NCBI GenBank assembly: GCA_021775005.1
Contig: JAJFIK010000012.1
Span: 1 to 64,000 of the forward strand
DNA: 64,000 nt
Source of the DNA: Rhodospirillales bacterium
Lineage (GTDB): Bacteria; Pseudomonadota; Alphaproteobacteria; JAJFIK01
Direction: 5' to 3'
Shown here: piece after piece, positions 1-8,898 of the stretch
Numbering within the stretch: position 1 is the first letter of the stretch
How the letters are laid out: each line of letters opens with the position of its first letter
Notes under the pieces: generated by a model
Told to the model about the DNA's origin: nothing
Databases searched by the model: none
The model's input: the letters and a program-made list of their open reading frames with translations, nothing else
Translations under genes and position numbers: made by a program

Positions 1-498
1 GCCATGGCTGCGCAGCAGTTCAGCCGCCGTTAGCCCCGCAGGCCCGCTACCGATAATGGCCACGTGTTGGCCCGTAGGCGCGCCCACGGGAACTGGCTTT
101 ACCCACCCGTTCTGCCACGCGGTTTCAGTGAGGTAGCGCTCCACCGCGCCAATGGTCACGGTGCCATGGGCGGATTGCTCTATGACACAGGAGCCTTCGC
201 AAAGCCGATCTTGCGGGCAGATGCGGCCGCAAATTTCAGGCATGGCGTTTGTGGCTTGGCTAAGGGCATAGGCGTCTTCCAAGCGGCCTTCGGCGGTTGC
301 CTTCAACCAATCAGGAATATTGTTGCCTAAGGGGCAGTGAATTTGGCAAAACGGCACACCGCATTGGGAGCAACGGCTGGCCTGTTCCGCCGCGCGCTCC
401 CGTGCAAACTCCGCATAGATTTCAGCAAAATCCTCGCGCCGTGGATCAGGGTCACGCTTGTCGGGCATCTGGGGGTCGAGATCAGTAAAGCGAAGCAT
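1..498 (-). CDS. gltD: glutamate synthase small subunit GltD, N-terminal part (cut by window edge)
   Basis: The first 166 residues are present; the gene runs off the left end. GltD passes electrons from NADPH to the large subunit GltB for glutamate synthesis from glutamine and 2-oxoglutarate. The N-terminal domain shows the cysteine-rich iron-sulfur region (Cys43, Cys46, Cys51, Cys55, then a second group in MPEICGRICPQDRLCEGSC), followed by the start of the FAD-binding Rossmann motif (VAIIGSGPAGL) just before the edge. The ATG at 498 opens MLRFTDLDPQMPDKR, the normal GltD amino terminus. gltB is presumably outside the window. The 258 bases between this start and uppP contain no gene I can support. 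Confidence 0.93.
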   Translation of the reverse strand, partial: MLRFTDLDPQMPDKRDPDPRREDFAEIYAEFARERAAEQASRCSQCGVPFCQIHCPLGNNIPDWLKATAEGRLEDAYALSQATNAMPEICGRICPQDRLCEGSCVIEQSAHGTVTIGAVERYLTETAWQNGWVKPVPVGAPTGQHVAIIGSGPAGLTAAELLRSHG

Positions 499-756
499 TG
501 ATTTGTCCGTTGGTGGCGTCGAGTCGGTATGAGCGAGCAATTTTCAGTACAAATAGCAGGCGGTCAAGCAATTTCACTGCGTTAAGTCAGCTATATTGAC
601 GTAATTACTTGGATCGCGGCCGCACTACGAGAAGAAAGCGCGCCAGCACGGTTAACGAGTGCTCCCATTAGGGCAGCAAACAGGACATAAGCGCGAGGGC
701 TCGCTTAACATTGACATCTGTGTATAGTGCGCCGCCGAAGCGGTGGAGCGGGCCCC

Positions 757-1560
757 ATGTCCTTGGAACAATTGATACTTTTGGCCCTTATCCAGGGCTT
801 AACCGAGTTTTTGCCGGTCTCGTCGTCGGCTCATTTGATCTTGCTTTCCAGCCTGACGAGCTTTGAGGACCAAGGGACGCTCATTGATGTGGCCGTCCAC
901 GTGGGCTCGCTTTTTGCGGTGATCGCCTATTTCCGCCGCGATGTGTTGCGGCTCTTTGCCGGCTTAGGGCACATCCTGGCCCGCCGGCAGACTGCTGATT
1001 CCAAACTACTCTGGGCACTGATTATCGGCACCATTCCCACGGTCATTGTCGGCGCGCTGGTCTATGTCAGCGGTGCCGTGGACGGTTTGCGCAGCCCGCT
1101 GGTCATTGGCTGGGCGACGCTTATATTTGGTGTGTTGCTTTATGAAAGCGACCGCATTGGCATGCGCTACAAGACGGCGGGAAAATTAACCTTGCGCGGT
1201 GCGCTCTTTATCGGGCTGGCGCAAGTGCTCTCTCTTGTCCCAGGCACCAGCCGTTCGGGCATCACCATCACGGCGGGGCGGTTTTTGGGATATGAGCGAA
1301 CGGAAGCGGCGCGATTTTCCATGCTGCTGAGCATTCCCACCATCGGCATGATTGGTGTTCTGCTCGGTATTGAACTGCTTCGTTCAGGGGAGCCGGTGCT
1401 TCAAACAAGCGCGCTGATTGTCATGGCGCTTTCCTTTGTCACCGCCTATGCCGCCATTTGGTTCTTTATGAGCCTAGTCAATCGCATCGGGTTGTTGCCG
1501 TTTGCTATCTACCGCGTGGTTATGGGCAGCGGGTTGCTCATCTGGGTCTATTTTTTCTAG
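757..1560 (+). CDS. uppP: undecaprenyl-diphosphatase UppP (BacA family)
   Basis: Integral membrane phosphatase of 267 residues that converts undecaprenyl diphosphate to the monophosphate lipid carrier for peptidoglycan and other envelope polymers; overproduction is known to give bacitracin resistance. The two family signatures are visible: GLTEFLPVSSSAHL at about residues 14-27 with the catalytic glutamate, and PGTSRSG at about residues 162-168. The rest is a series of hydrophobic helices. An upstream in-frame GTG at 727 exists, but the ATG at 757 has GGAG at 745-748 and gives the family's usual start (MSLEQLILLALIQGLTEF). The gene converges on the NDUFA9-like gene with only 4 bases between the stops. 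Confidence 0.95.
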   Translation: MSLEQLILLALIQGLTEFLPVSSSAHLILLSSLTSFEDQGTLIDVAVHVGSLFAVIAYFRRDVLRLFAGLGHILARRQTADSKLLWALIIGTIPTVIVGALVYVSGAVDGLRSPLVIGWATLIFGVLLYESDRIGMRYKTAGKLTLRGALFIGLAQVLSLVPGTSRSGITITAGRFLGYERTEAARFSMLLSIPTIGMIGVLLGIELLRSGEPVLQTSALIVMALSFVTAYAAIWFFMSLVNRIGLLPFAIYRVVMGSGLLIWVYFF

Positions 1561-1564
1561 CGCC

Positions 1565-2521
1565 TCAGGCCGCCGACTCTGAGAATTGCCCACGCGGCCG
1601 ATAGGGCCAAAGGTAGGTCGGCACGATCACCTCAGCGGCGGTGGGCGCGATGCCCAGGTCTGCCAAGCTCTTTAGGCCCGCTTTGCCGGTGACAATGTTA
1701 TCGGCCTGAAGCAAGCGCACCTGATCCATGGTCAAAATGGGATTGGGCAGCATTTGTAAGAACGCCGCCTGGAACGAGGCCACGGCAAATGGCAGCGGCA
1801 TCAGCCACGGCCGCCGATGGGTCACTTTGCAAATCAGCTCGAGCACTTGTTTGAAGTCCAAAACCTCTGGCCCCCCCAGCTCAAATGTTGCGCCTGCCGT
1901 TGCGGGGCTTTGTGAAATCTGCGCAAGGGCATTGGCCACATCCACCACATAGACCGGCTGAAACTTGGTGTGTCCCCCGCCGACGAGCGGCAGTATGGGG
2001 GAAAGCGCCGCCATCTGCGCAAAGCGATTGAAGAACCCATCGCCAGGTCCAAAGATCACCGAGGGCCGCACAATGACGGCCTCCGGGAATGCCTCCCGCA
2101 CCAGCACTTCACCATCGCCTTTTGACGCGGCATAGGTGGATTGAGATTCCGCATCAGCCCCAAGGGCTGACATATGGATAAATCGGCTGGCACCGGCCTC
2201 CTTTGCCGCACGGGCCACAAGGCCTGCTCCCTCCACATGGATACGCTGAAAATTCTGCCCGCCGCTGGGGTGGAGAATGCCCACAAGATTGATCACTGTT
2301 GCCGCGCCGCGCACGGCTGCTGCCACTGCGGCCTCGTCGCTGATGTCGGCTTTGACGACTTGGATCTGTCCCACGCCGCTGGCGGTTTGAAGGCGATAGG
2401 CGCTTCCCGGGTGGCGCACGGCCACGCGCACGCGCGCGCCGGTTTTTGCCAAGGCGCGCACCACATGGGCGCCCAGGAAGCCGGAGCCGCCAAAAACAGT
2501 AATAATGCCTACGTTGCTCAT
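1565..2521 (-). CDS. complex I NDUFA9-family NAD(P)-binding reductase (atypical SDR)
   Basis: A 318-residue atypical short-chain dehydrogenase. The N-terminal nucleotide-binding motif is VFGGSGFLGAHVV, followed by a typical NmrA/NDUFA9 pattern (NLVGIL, IHMSALGA, the Y-A-x-x-K of the active-site helix in TYAASKGDGE, and IVRPSVIFGPGDGFFNRF). Relatives include the mitochondrial complex I accessory subunit NDUFA9; in alphaproteobacteria the substrate is not known to me. The start at 2521 (MSNVGIITVFGG) was chosen over an upstream in-frame codon at 2593 because it has an AAGGAAAG ribosome binding site and places the Rossmann motif close to the N terminus. It lies tail to tail with uppP. Confidence 0.88.
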   Translation of the reverse strand: MSNVGIITVFGGSGFLGAHVVRALAKTGARVRVAVRHPGSAYRLQTASGVGQIQVVKADISDEAAVAAAVRGAATVINLVGILHPSGGQNFQRIHVEGAGLVARAAKEAGASRFIHMSALGADAESQSTYAASKGDGEVLVREAFPEAVIVRPSVIFGPGDGFFNRFAQMAALSPILPLVGGGHTKFQPVYVVDVANALAQISQSPATAGATFELGGPEVLDFKQVLELICKVTHRRPWLMPLPFAVASFQAAFLQMLPNPILTMDQVRLLQADNIVTGKAGLKSLADLGIAPTAAEVIVPTYLWPYRPRGQFSESAA

Positions 2522-2637
2522 AGGGGCGTCTTTCCTTTGCCGCGTTTGTGGGGACGAAGAGATAGCGCAGAGGCACCGCCGGGGGAAGCCCATGGCACCG
2601 CGACACGCCCCAACGTGGGGCCCTTTGGCAGCGCCCG

Positions 2638-2666
2638 TTGACAGGGCAAGGCGGGCAGGGCTAATT
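2638..2666 (+). promoter_or_regulatory. sigma-70 type promoter of tRNA-Leu
   Basis: TTGACA at 2638-2643 and CTAATT at 2661-2666 are separated by 17 bases, which would start transcription about 13 bases before the mature tRNA 5' end. A perfect 9-base inverted repeat (GGGCAAGGC at 2644-2652, GCCTTGCCC at 2672-2680) brackets the -10 element. The promoter call is by motif and spacing only. Confidence 0.55.
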
Positions 2667-2685
2667 CACCGGCCTTGCCCCTGTT

Positions 2686-2772
2686 GCCCAGGTGGCGGAA
2701 TTGGTAGACGCGCTAGCTTCAGGTGCTAGTACTCGCAAGGGTGTGGAGGTTCGAGTCCTCTCCTGGGCACCA
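2686..2772 (+). tRNA. tRNA-Leu (anticodon CAG)
   Basis: Cloverleaf can be drawn directly: acceptor GCCCAGG pairs with CCTGGGC, discriminator A at 2769 and an encoded CCA at 2770-2772. The D arm is GGCGGAATTGGTAGACGC, the anticodon stem GCTAG/CTAGT carries loop TTCAGGT with CAG, a long variable arm follows (class II, as for leucine), and the T loop reads GTTCGAGTC. It decodes CUG. Confidence 0.96.
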
Positions 2773-2864
2773 TTATTATTTCACGCCAACTCACTTCGTT
2801 CCCGGCTCCAAATGGGCGGGTTGTCCGCCCGGCACCCAGTCGGGTGCTTGGATGACGGACTGGG

Positions 2865-3416
2865 CTACTGCTCGTTGAGCCGCGTGCTCTCTTCTCTAAA
2901 TCGCACGGCATCAAGGGGCGCTTCGCCCGCCGGGCCCCGACGCGATTCCCATACAAAACTGCCAAGACCATCATACTCAATACGATAGTGCGACTGAAAT
3001 AAGCTGCCGTCTTCATCGTAAGGGTCGTCTGACAATTCAATCACGCGCCCGTCTTCGGAGACGGTACCGTAGGCGAGGCTTCTAACCGGCGTATTGCCAA
3101 ATAAGCTGATCAGTTCAAATCGGGCTTGCGCATCATTCCATGTCCAATAGTGAATGTATGTGCGCTGCGATTGCTCCGTGTGCCCGGTTGAAATGCATTG
3201 AATGTAGCGACCGTCCAAGACTCTGGTGCAAATGCGCTCGCCCGCCTCTGCATAGTCAAATCCTGCCGCGGGCATTGCGCGATCTTCAAATCGCCAGGTG
3301 CCGATCATCCAATCCAGACGGTCTAAGCTGGGGGCATCTTGGGCCAATGCCGGAGACACGCCCAGAATTATCACAAACAAAAGTACGGTGCGTTTCAGCA
3401 AATTTCCAATCTCCAT
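2865..3416 (-). CDS. secreted protein of unknown function (WMIGTW motif)
   Basis: A 183-residue protein with a clear Sec signal peptide (MEIGNLLKRTVLLFVIILGVSPALAQD, cleavage after ALA). The mature part begins with LDRLDWMIGTWRFEDR and continues as alternating short beta-like segments, resembling small beta-barrel proteins of the DUF1579/DUF6265 type, but I cannot assign it to a family with certainty. I chose the ATG at 3416 rather than the one at 3434 because the longer start puts charged and cysteine residues in front of the signal peptide. It stands alone, antisense to the flanking tRNA-Leu and oxygenase genes. Confidence 0.6.
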   Translation of the reverse strand: MEIGNLLKRTVLLFVIILGVSPALAQDAPSLDRLDWMIGTWRFEDRAMPAAGFDYAEAGERICTRVLDGRYIQCISTGHTEQSQRTYIHYWTWNDAQARFELISLFGNTPVRSLAYGTVSEDGRVIELSDDPYDEDGSLFQSHYRIEYDGLGSFVWESRRGPAGEAPLDAVRFREESTRLNEQ

Positions 3417-3495
3417 CGGCCAACAATTGCGCAAGAGCCCGCAGGTGTATCAAAATAGACTGTGAATGCATACACAATAGGCTAGGCTGCCTGAC

Positions 3496-4176
3496 ATGAC
3501 GTCATCCTCTCTCCCCCTGCCGCCCATTTGGCCCGACGGTCAAAAGCTCAAACGCTGGCGTGATCCAACTGTTGTTGTTACTCAGTATACCGACCAAGCG
3601 GATTATCATCCCGCACTGATTGAGCGCATTTTGGCGCTACGAACGGACCCCCGCTACACCAAAGACTACGATCAGATATTGGGGATCGGCAGTTTCAAAA
3701 TATTTGATGTGCCGGAGTGGAGCTCACCGGAGGCGACGCTCATTCATAATCGCGCGCTGGCCATGTTCAAGAAGGTCATTCAGACCGAGCAAGTGCATGT
3801 GGACATGTCGTGGTCCACGATCTATGGCCCCGGTGATTTCTTCCTGCCCCACAGCCACCCGCGCACTCTGGCCAGCATCGTCTACATGCTTGAGCCGGGG
3901 AACCCCTCAGATGCCTCCAGCGGCATGTTCCTGTTTGCCGATCCGCGCATGGCGATCTGTTGTCAGGAGCAGGTGGGGTACATGAGCTCTCCCAGTGCGC
4001 CGCTTTTAAAGGCCGGCACCATGATCATGTTTCCGGGGCAAGCGGTGCATTGCGTGACGCCCTATACGGGCGATCAGCCGCGCATCACCATGTCCTGGAA
4101 CCTCAATCGGACAGCCGTTGAGGGGGAGGCCCTGCGAAAAGAGCACCAACCGGCGGCGTATCGCGCGCCGAAATAG
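3496..4176 (+). CDS. putative 2-oxoglutarate/Fe(II) oxygenase (TIGR02466-like)
   Basis: A 226-residue protein with the outline of the small 2OG-Fe(II) oxygenases described by TIGR02466. The central segment HSHPRTLASIVYMLEPG (about residues 118-134) would supply the first metal-binding histidines, MFLFADPRMA follows, and near the C terminus MIMFPGQAVHCVTPYTGDQPRITMSWNLN holds the distal histidine and the arginine expected to bind the 2-oxoglutarate carboxylate. The substrate is unknown; relatives occur beside phage and housekeeping genes alike. The classical HxD pair is not obvious (H-S-H instead), so activity is inferred. Confidence 0.65.
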   Translation: MTSSSLPLPPIWPDGQKLKRWRDPTVVVTQYTDQADYHPALIERILALRTDPRYTKDYDQILGIGSFKIFDVPEWSSPEATLIHNRALAMFKKVIQTEQVHVDMSWSTIYGPGDFFLPHSHPRTLASIVYMLEPGNPSDASSGMFLFADPRMAICCQEQVGYMSSPSAPLLKAGTMIMFPGQAVHCVTPYTGDQPRITMSWNLNRTAVEGEALRKEHQPAAYRAPK

Positions 4177-4236
4177 GCCGGTTTGCGTGCTAGGGTCTGG
4201 GCCGGAAGATTCGCAAATCCTGAGGGGGGCATAGCC

Positions 4237-4614
4237 ATGAGCCTGATTGTCGATAATTTCACCTGGATTCTCTACATCACCGGCGCGCTGACCGCGTCCA
4301 TGTTCTTGATGGCACTGATGCCCGCCAAAGCGTTCAAGGATAATTTTGGCTCAGACATCAGCGATCCGAACGTTGTGATGCTCGCGCGCCACTGGGGGTT
4401 CTATGTGGGGCTTGCCGGGCTCTTGCTCATATACGCAGGTGCTCACCCGGAAGTGCGCGAGCCGATCCTGTGGTTTGCCATTGCGGGTAAGGCGGCCATT
4501 GTGGCGCTCATCGCCACGCGCCTTGGGGATCTCAAAGGCACGCGGGCCCCTGTTGTTGCCATTGTCGACAGCATCATGGTGGCGCTGTATTTGATTTATC
4601 TGTTGGCGGCGTAA
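4237..4614 (+). CDS. small four-helix membrane protein of unknown function
   Basis: A 125-residue protein made almost wholly of hydrophobic segments (about residues 8-27, 50-67, 75-92 and 104-123) with short polar loops, consistent with four transmembrane helices. The start at 4237 has a G-rich ribosome binding site (GAGGGGGG) directly upstream; an in-frame codon at 4183 would add an unlikely arginine-rich leader. No family is recognised. It follows the oxygenase gene in the same direction after a 60-base gap and ends 3 bases before the convergent TolB-like/TPR gene. Confidence 0.7.
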   Translation: MSLIVDNFTWILYITGALTASMFLMALMPAKAFKDNFGSDISDPNVVMLARHWGFYVGLAGLLLIYAGAHPEVREPILWFAIAGKAAIVALIATRLGDLKGTRAPVVAIVDSIMVALYLIYLLAA

Positions 4615-4617
4615 CGC

Positions 4618-6444
4618 CTAGTCGCACTCAATGTTGTCTTCCCCAACAGGGCGGCATTGGGGCGGAAACCCGCGCTCACGCCAATACTCATCAAGGCCAA
4701 ACCCCTGACGGGCTTCACGGAAAGCGTCTGAGTTTCGAACGGCGACCATCTCAGGATGCCAAAAAGAAGGGAAGTCTGCGAGAACCTCTAGAGTGATCTC
4801 CATGTCAGAATTCACTCCGAGCAATGCCGCCATGTGATAAAGGCTCCCCGCACTCAATCGGTCCGGGTTTGCCTCATGGAATGACCGCAACTGAGAAAGT
4901 GTATCCTCGGCATTTTGCCGCGTTGGATCCAATAAGGCATCTACCAATTCAGCGACCGGCGCGTCGTATCCGATCTCCCCGCCGAGCAGCAATATGGCCT
5001 CTTCACGCATCCCCAAGGCGATCATGGAATCAAAGACATCAAGCCCCGGACGCGGGTAGCGGCTTTCCACTGACCGCCAAAAAGCATCGATTGCAAGTTC
5101 ATGTTCGCCCCTGACAACGTGCAATCGCGCAAGCTCGTTCAGGCATCTTGAATATCCCGGATCAACTTCAACGCAGCGCTGAAACAGTTCATAGGCCTCA
5201 TCAAGATATCCAAAGCCCCCCAAGTTCGTGCCCAGCCAGTCCAGCGCGACGATGTTGCGGGGGTCCAATTCAATGGCGCGGGTAAAGTTTTGCTCAACCA
5301 AAATAAACTCATCTGCCCCGCCCGTTCCGTTACTCACGGCAGCGCCGAGCGCGGCATAGGCCATTGAACTGTCTGGATCGATTTCAAGCGCGCGGTTGGC
5401 AGCGTCAGTGGCGCGCGCATTATAGTCTGCTTGGTCGGCCTCGTCGTCCCAGGACGGTATGATCACATAGGCAACGGCAAGCGTTTCCCAGACCTCAACA
5501 TATTCCGGGTCCAGTTCAACCGCGTGTTCGAGAAGCTCGGTCGCCCGGGGCAGGTTGGCGCGCGCCAGAAACAGCTCGCGGCCCTGAATATAGGCGTCAT
5601 AGGCATCGAGATTCTCCGTCGCGACCGCTACATTCACATTGGCATCCTCAGGCGAAAGGCCAAGGGAGTCTGCAAGGGCGGCCACAATGGCGTCGGCAAT
5701 TTCGTCTTGAATGGCGAAGATGTCCGTCATGTCGCGGTCAAAGTTTTCCGACCACAAGTGGCGATCAGTACGCGCATCAATCAACTGCGCGGTTATGCGG
5801 ATGCGATCTCCTGCGCGGCGCACGCTGCCTTCTAGAACGTGCCCCACGCCCAATTCCTCAGCGATTTGCGCGACGCCCAAGGAGCGGCCTTTGAATTGGA
5901 AGCTTGAGGTGCGCGAGGCAACTTGCAGTCCTTCAACACGGACAAGCACATTGAGGATTTCTTCGGAAATGCCGTCAGCGAAATATTCCTGGTCCTGGTC
6001 CTCGCTCAAGTCTTGAAAGGCAAGCACGGCAATGGAGGTCGCCGCTGTGCCTTCTTCCGCGACTGTTTGGTCAGCGACGGGTTCGGCCTCTGCCACGATG
6101 GTCGGCGCGCGAGAAAAACTGAGCCACAGCGCGGCAATAACAACCGCAGCCAGGCCAGCCAATATGCCGATATCAAGAGGGTTGAGCGTGCGGGCGGCGT
6201 CACCGGGCGCGAGGCTTGTTTCCCGCTTAAGGCCCTCAGGGGTCAGCTCAAAGGCCCAAGCCCCCAAGGCGACAATGGGAAATCCGGCCATGAGAAGCAG
6301 CAGGACGGCGGTGCCAAACCAGTCCGGCAGGCCGAGCATGGGCGCGATGGTGGCAATCACCTGCACGATGATCCAGCCCATGATGGCGTAAAGCCCAGCG
6401 ACGCGGATGACATTGCGGCGGCTTAGTTCGCTCAGAAAATTCAC
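4618..6444 (-). CDS. membrane protein with TolB-like domain and TPR repeats
   Basis: A 608-residue protein with a GTG start at 6444 behind GAGGGGAG. Residues about 1-75 (FLSELSRRNVIRVAGLYAIMGWIIVQ..., then ELTPEGLKRE) are the two-helix membrane module common in CadC/adenylate-cyclase-like TPR proteins, and another helix lies near 95-112. After an acidic linker comes a TolB N-terminal-like (FlgO-type) domain: IAVLAFQDLSEDQDQEYFADGISEEILNVL through RTDRHLWSENFDRDMTDIFAIQDEIADAI. The C-terminal half contains several TPR helices (for example DPRNIVALDWLGTNLGGFGYLDEAYELFQRCVEVDPGYSRCLNELARLH). Function is probably protein-protein interaction or signalling at the membrane. No cyclase or DNA-binding domain is attached here, although relatives often carry one. 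Confidence 0.8.
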   Translation of the reverse strand: MNFLSELSRRNVIRVAGLYAIMGWIIVQVIATIAPMLGLPDWFGTAVLLLLMAGFPIVALGAWAFELTPEGLKRETSLAPGDAARTLNPLDIGILAGLAAVVIAALWLSFSRAPTIVAEAEPVADQTVAEEGTAATSIAVLAFQDLSEDQDQEYFADGISEEILNVLVRVEGLQVASRTSSFQFKGRSLGVAQIAEELGVGHVLEGSVRRAGDRIRITAQLIDARTDRHLWSENFDRDMTDIFAIQDEIADAIVAALADSLGLSPEDANVNVAVATENLDAYDAYIQGRELFLARANLPRATELLEHAVELDPEYVEVWETLAVAYVIIPSWDDEADQADYNARATDAANRALEIDPDSSMAYAALGAAVSNGTGGADEFILVEQNFTRAIELDPRNIVALDWLGTNLGGFGYLDEAYELFQRCVEVDPGYSRCLNELARLHVVRGEHELAIDAFWRSVESRYPRPGLDVFDSMIALGMREEAILLLGGEIGYDAPVAELVDALLDPTRQNAEDTLSQLRSFHEANPDRLSAGSLYHMAALLGVNSDMEITLEVLADFPSFWHPEMVAVRNSDAFREARQGFGLDEYWRERGFPPQCRPVGEDNIECD

Positions 6445-6541
6445 GTCGCTCCCCTCACTAGTGGCGCTTCTTTTAGCATCTGTTTGCCATATCAGTAAGG
6501 CCGCTGGCCAAGGTGGGCCAAACCGGTCTAAAACCCCGCCT

Positions 6542-7165
6542 ATGACTACAAAAGCAAAAATACACTTGCATAAGGGCGATCTGCCAGACGGGCTCTCGTT
6601 TGGGGACATCGTCGCCATTGATACAGAGACCATGGGTCTGAACCCCCACCGGGATCCGCTCTGCCTGGCGCAGTTCTCAAGCGGCGATGGAGAAGCCCAT
6701 CTGGTGCAGTTTGATCGCAGCTCCTATAAGGCACCGAACCTGAAAGCCCTGATGCGGGATCGCTCCGTCTTGAAGCTGTTTCACTTCGCGCGCTTTGATG
6801 TGGCGATGATGGAGAAATACTTGAAGGTGAGTGTGGCACCGGTCTATTGCACCAAGATCGCCTCAAAGCTGGTGCGGACCTACACAGATCGCCATGGGCT
6901 CAAGGACCTCTGCCGCGAGCTTTTGGGGGTTGATCTGTCCAAGCAGCAGCAAAGCTCGGACTGGGGCGCCGCTGAGTTGAGCCAGGCGCAAATGGATTAT
7001 GCGGCTTCAGACGTTCTCTATCTCCATCGCCTGCGGGAAGAGCTGGAACGCATGCTGGAGCGCGAAGGCCGCACCAAGCTGGCCCAGGCCGCATTTGGAT
7101 TTCTCCCCACACGGGCGAAATTGGACCTCGAAGGCTGGCCCGAAGTGGACATTTTCTCCCATTAG
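6542..7165 (+). CDS. rnd: ribonuclease D-like 3'-5' exonuclease
   Basis: A 207-residue DEDD exonuclease, the short form lacking HRDC domains that is usual in alphaproteobacteria. The catalytic motifs are present: VAIDTETMGL (motif I), LKLFHFARFDVAMM (motif II) and QMDYAASDVLYLHRL (motif III, tyrosine-type DEDDy). It trims 3' ends of structured RNAs. The ATG at 6542 begins MTTKAKIHLHKGDLPDG; longer in-frame extensions read through the promoter region of the divergent TPR gene. No clear Shine-Dalgarno is seen. Its place immediately ahead of lptC is conserved in the class. Confidence 0.9.
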   Translation: MTTKAKIHLHKGDLPDGLSFGDIVAIDTETMGLNPHRDPLCLAQFSSGDGEAHLVQFDRSSYKAPNLKALMRDRSVLKLFHFARFDVAMMEKYLKVSVAPVYCTKIASKLVRTYTDRHGLKDLCRELLGVDLSKQQQSSDWGAAELSQAQMDYAASDVLYLHRLREELERMLEREGRTKLAQAAFGFLPTRAKLDLEGWPEVDIFSH

Positions 7166-7418
7166 GCGAGTTTTGCCGTCCATCACAATTTATTGCACTG
7201 CACAAATCGTCGCGAATGCCCGCAGGCTCATTGATTCGTGCCCATAGAGCCCCCATAGTCTTTTCCACAAGCTGACCTAAACCCGGGATGGAAAACGCGC
7301 GAGGCAATTCAAGCGCGTTAACCGAAGTGAAGGGTCACCAGCTTATGCGGGGCAGGACAGGTCTTGGGGAAGGCTTGGCTGATTTGAGCTCCGAAGTGGG
7401 GCGTGAAAGGAATTCCAT

Positions 7419-8177
7419 TTGTCGAGCGATCCGCACGACAGCGTTTCATTGGCCGCGGCAGTATCGGCAGTGCCAGCCGAGCCGCGTCCTGACGCCGCTC
7501 CGTCTGTGCTCACGCCGCGTCGCCGGACGTCGTTTGCCGTAGGGGCCGCCGTGGAAGAGCAACGTTCCAAAACCCTGCGCCACGCCGCACGTTATTCGCG
7601 ATTTGTTCGTGCCGCTAAAATTATGTTGCCGGTGTCCGCCTTTGCCATTGTGGCGGCCATGCTGGTTTTTGCCTTTGTCTATGAGTCCGATGACCGCCTG
7701 ACGGTGCGTTTTTCAAACGTGCAGCAGGTCGACAATGATCTGCGCATGGTCAACCCGCAGTTTTCTGGCGTTGATGCCGAGCGTCGGCCGTTTCTCGTGA
7801 CCGCCGAGGCAGCCATTCAAGACCCGCAAAACCTCCGGGCGGTGACTTTGCAAACCTTGCAAGCGGATATGGCGCTGAGCCCGACCGCTTGGGTTTCGGT
7901 TAACGCCGACGAGGGTCTGCTTGATACGGAATCTGAGACCCTGACCCTTGCAGGCTCCATCGATGTTTATTCCGATACCGGCTATGAGTTCCACATGGAG
8001 CGCGCCACCATCGACTTTAATGAGCACCGCGTCGAGACGCAGAGCCCCGTTGTGGGCCAGGGGCCGCTGGGCACCTTGCGTGCTGACCGTTTTATAGCTG
8101 AGGATACGGGCCAGAACCTCAGATTCGACGGAAATGTCCGGATGCGAATTTTTCCGCCCGCCCGCAGTGACGACTAG
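7419..8177 (+). CDS. lptC: LPS export protein LptC
   Basis: A 252-residue bitopic inner-membrane protein of the lipopolysaccharide transport bridge. After a cytoplasmic, arginine-containing N-terminal region of about 65 residues there is one transmembrane helix (IMLPVSAFAIVAAMLVFAFVY) and then a periplasmic beta-jellyroll (beginning RLTVRFSNVQQVDNDLRMVNPQFSGVD). It hands LPS from LptB2FG to LptA. The start is a TTG at 7419 with AAAGGA at 7406-7411, a good ribosome binding site, and no ATG gives a better-placed start. The 253-base gap after rnd contains no recognisable gene. Confidence 0.88.
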   Translation: MSSDPHDSVSLAAAVSAVPAEPRPDAAPSVLTPRRRTSFAVGAAVEEQRSKTLRHAARYSRFVRAAKIMLPVSAFAIVAAMLVFAFVYESDDRLTVRFSNVQQVDNDLRMVNPQFSGVDAERRPFLVTAEAAIQDPQNLRAVTLQTLQADMALSPTAWVSVNADEGLLDTESETLTLAGSIDVYSDTGYEFHMERATIDFNEHRVETQSPVVGQGPLGTLRADRFIAEDTGQNLRFDGNVRMRIFPPARSDD

Positions 8178-8241
8178 CCGGCCTTCAAAGCGGCAGTTGC
8201 CAGGCGAACGGCCACAATAACGAAGGTATGACACGGGCTTT

Positions 8242-8817
8242 ATGATGCGCCTTCTTGTTCTCCCAATACTCCTCATCGCTGTGATCGCGGCACCGCCGGC
8301 CGTTGCGCAAACCGGTTTTTTGAGTGCGGGCGGTCAGCCCATTGATACTTCCGCCCCCATTGAAGTTGCCGCCGACTCCCTTGAGGTGCGGCAAGAAGAT
8401 CAAGTCGCTGTATTTGAAGGCAATGTGGATGCCAACCAAGGCGAGTTGCGCTTGCAGGCAAATGAACTTGAAGTGCACTACCTTTCCGGCGGCGGCGCTG
8501 GGGGTGAAATTACCCAACTAAACGCGCGCGGCAATGTGCACGTTTCAAGTCCCCGTGAAACCGCGCGCGGCGACTCGGCGGTTTATGATGTGCTCCAAGA
8601 ACAAGTCACCATGGTCGGCAATGTTGTGTTGAGCCAGGGCGCCAATGTTATTCAAGGCGACCGGCTTACCATTGACCTTGTCACCGGGCGCAGCCGCATT
8701 GAAGGCAGCGTCAACGCGGCGGGCGAATCCGGCGATAGCGATGGTCGCGTTCGGGGTTTGTTTACCATACCGAGCGATGAGCCGAGTGACGGTGATACTC
8801 CGTCCTCGGACGAATGA
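8242..8817 (+). CDS. lptA: LPS export periplasmic protein LptA (OstA-like)
   Basis: A 191-residue periplasmic protein with a signal peptide (MMRLLVLPILLIAVIAAPPAVAQ). The LptA/OstA fold is apparent from the repeating beta pattern: IEVAADSLEVRQEDQVAVFEGNVDANQGELRLQANELEVHYL, GNVHVSSPRETARGDSAVYDVLQEQVTMVGNVVLSQGANVIQGDRLTIDLVTGRSRIEG. It forms the filament that carries LPS across the periplasm. The C terminus is acidic and Ser/Asp-rich. Translation may begin at either of two adjacent ATG codons (8242 or 8245). It sits between lptC and lptB. Confidence 0.93.
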   Translation: MMRLLVLPILLIAVIAAPPAVAQTGFLSAGGQPIDTSAPIEVAADSLEVRQEDQVAVFEGNVDANQGELRLQANELEVHYLSGGGAGGEITQLNARGNVHVSSPRETARGDSAVYDVLQEQVTMVGNVVLSQGANVIQGDRLTIDLVTGRSRIEGSVNAAGESGDSDGRVRGLFTIPSDEPSDGDTPSSDE

Positions 8818-8898
8818 TATGAAGGCGCTCATATTAAACGCGGCTTCATGCAATTTTAAGCGGATTGGCTTCATATGGGCGCTCGTTGGGGCAAGAGC

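Noticed and set aside
2686-4614. tRNA-Leu as an integration site for the following accessory genes
   Set aside because: No integrase and no duplicated tRNA 3' end were found downstream; three small genes alone are not evidence of an island.
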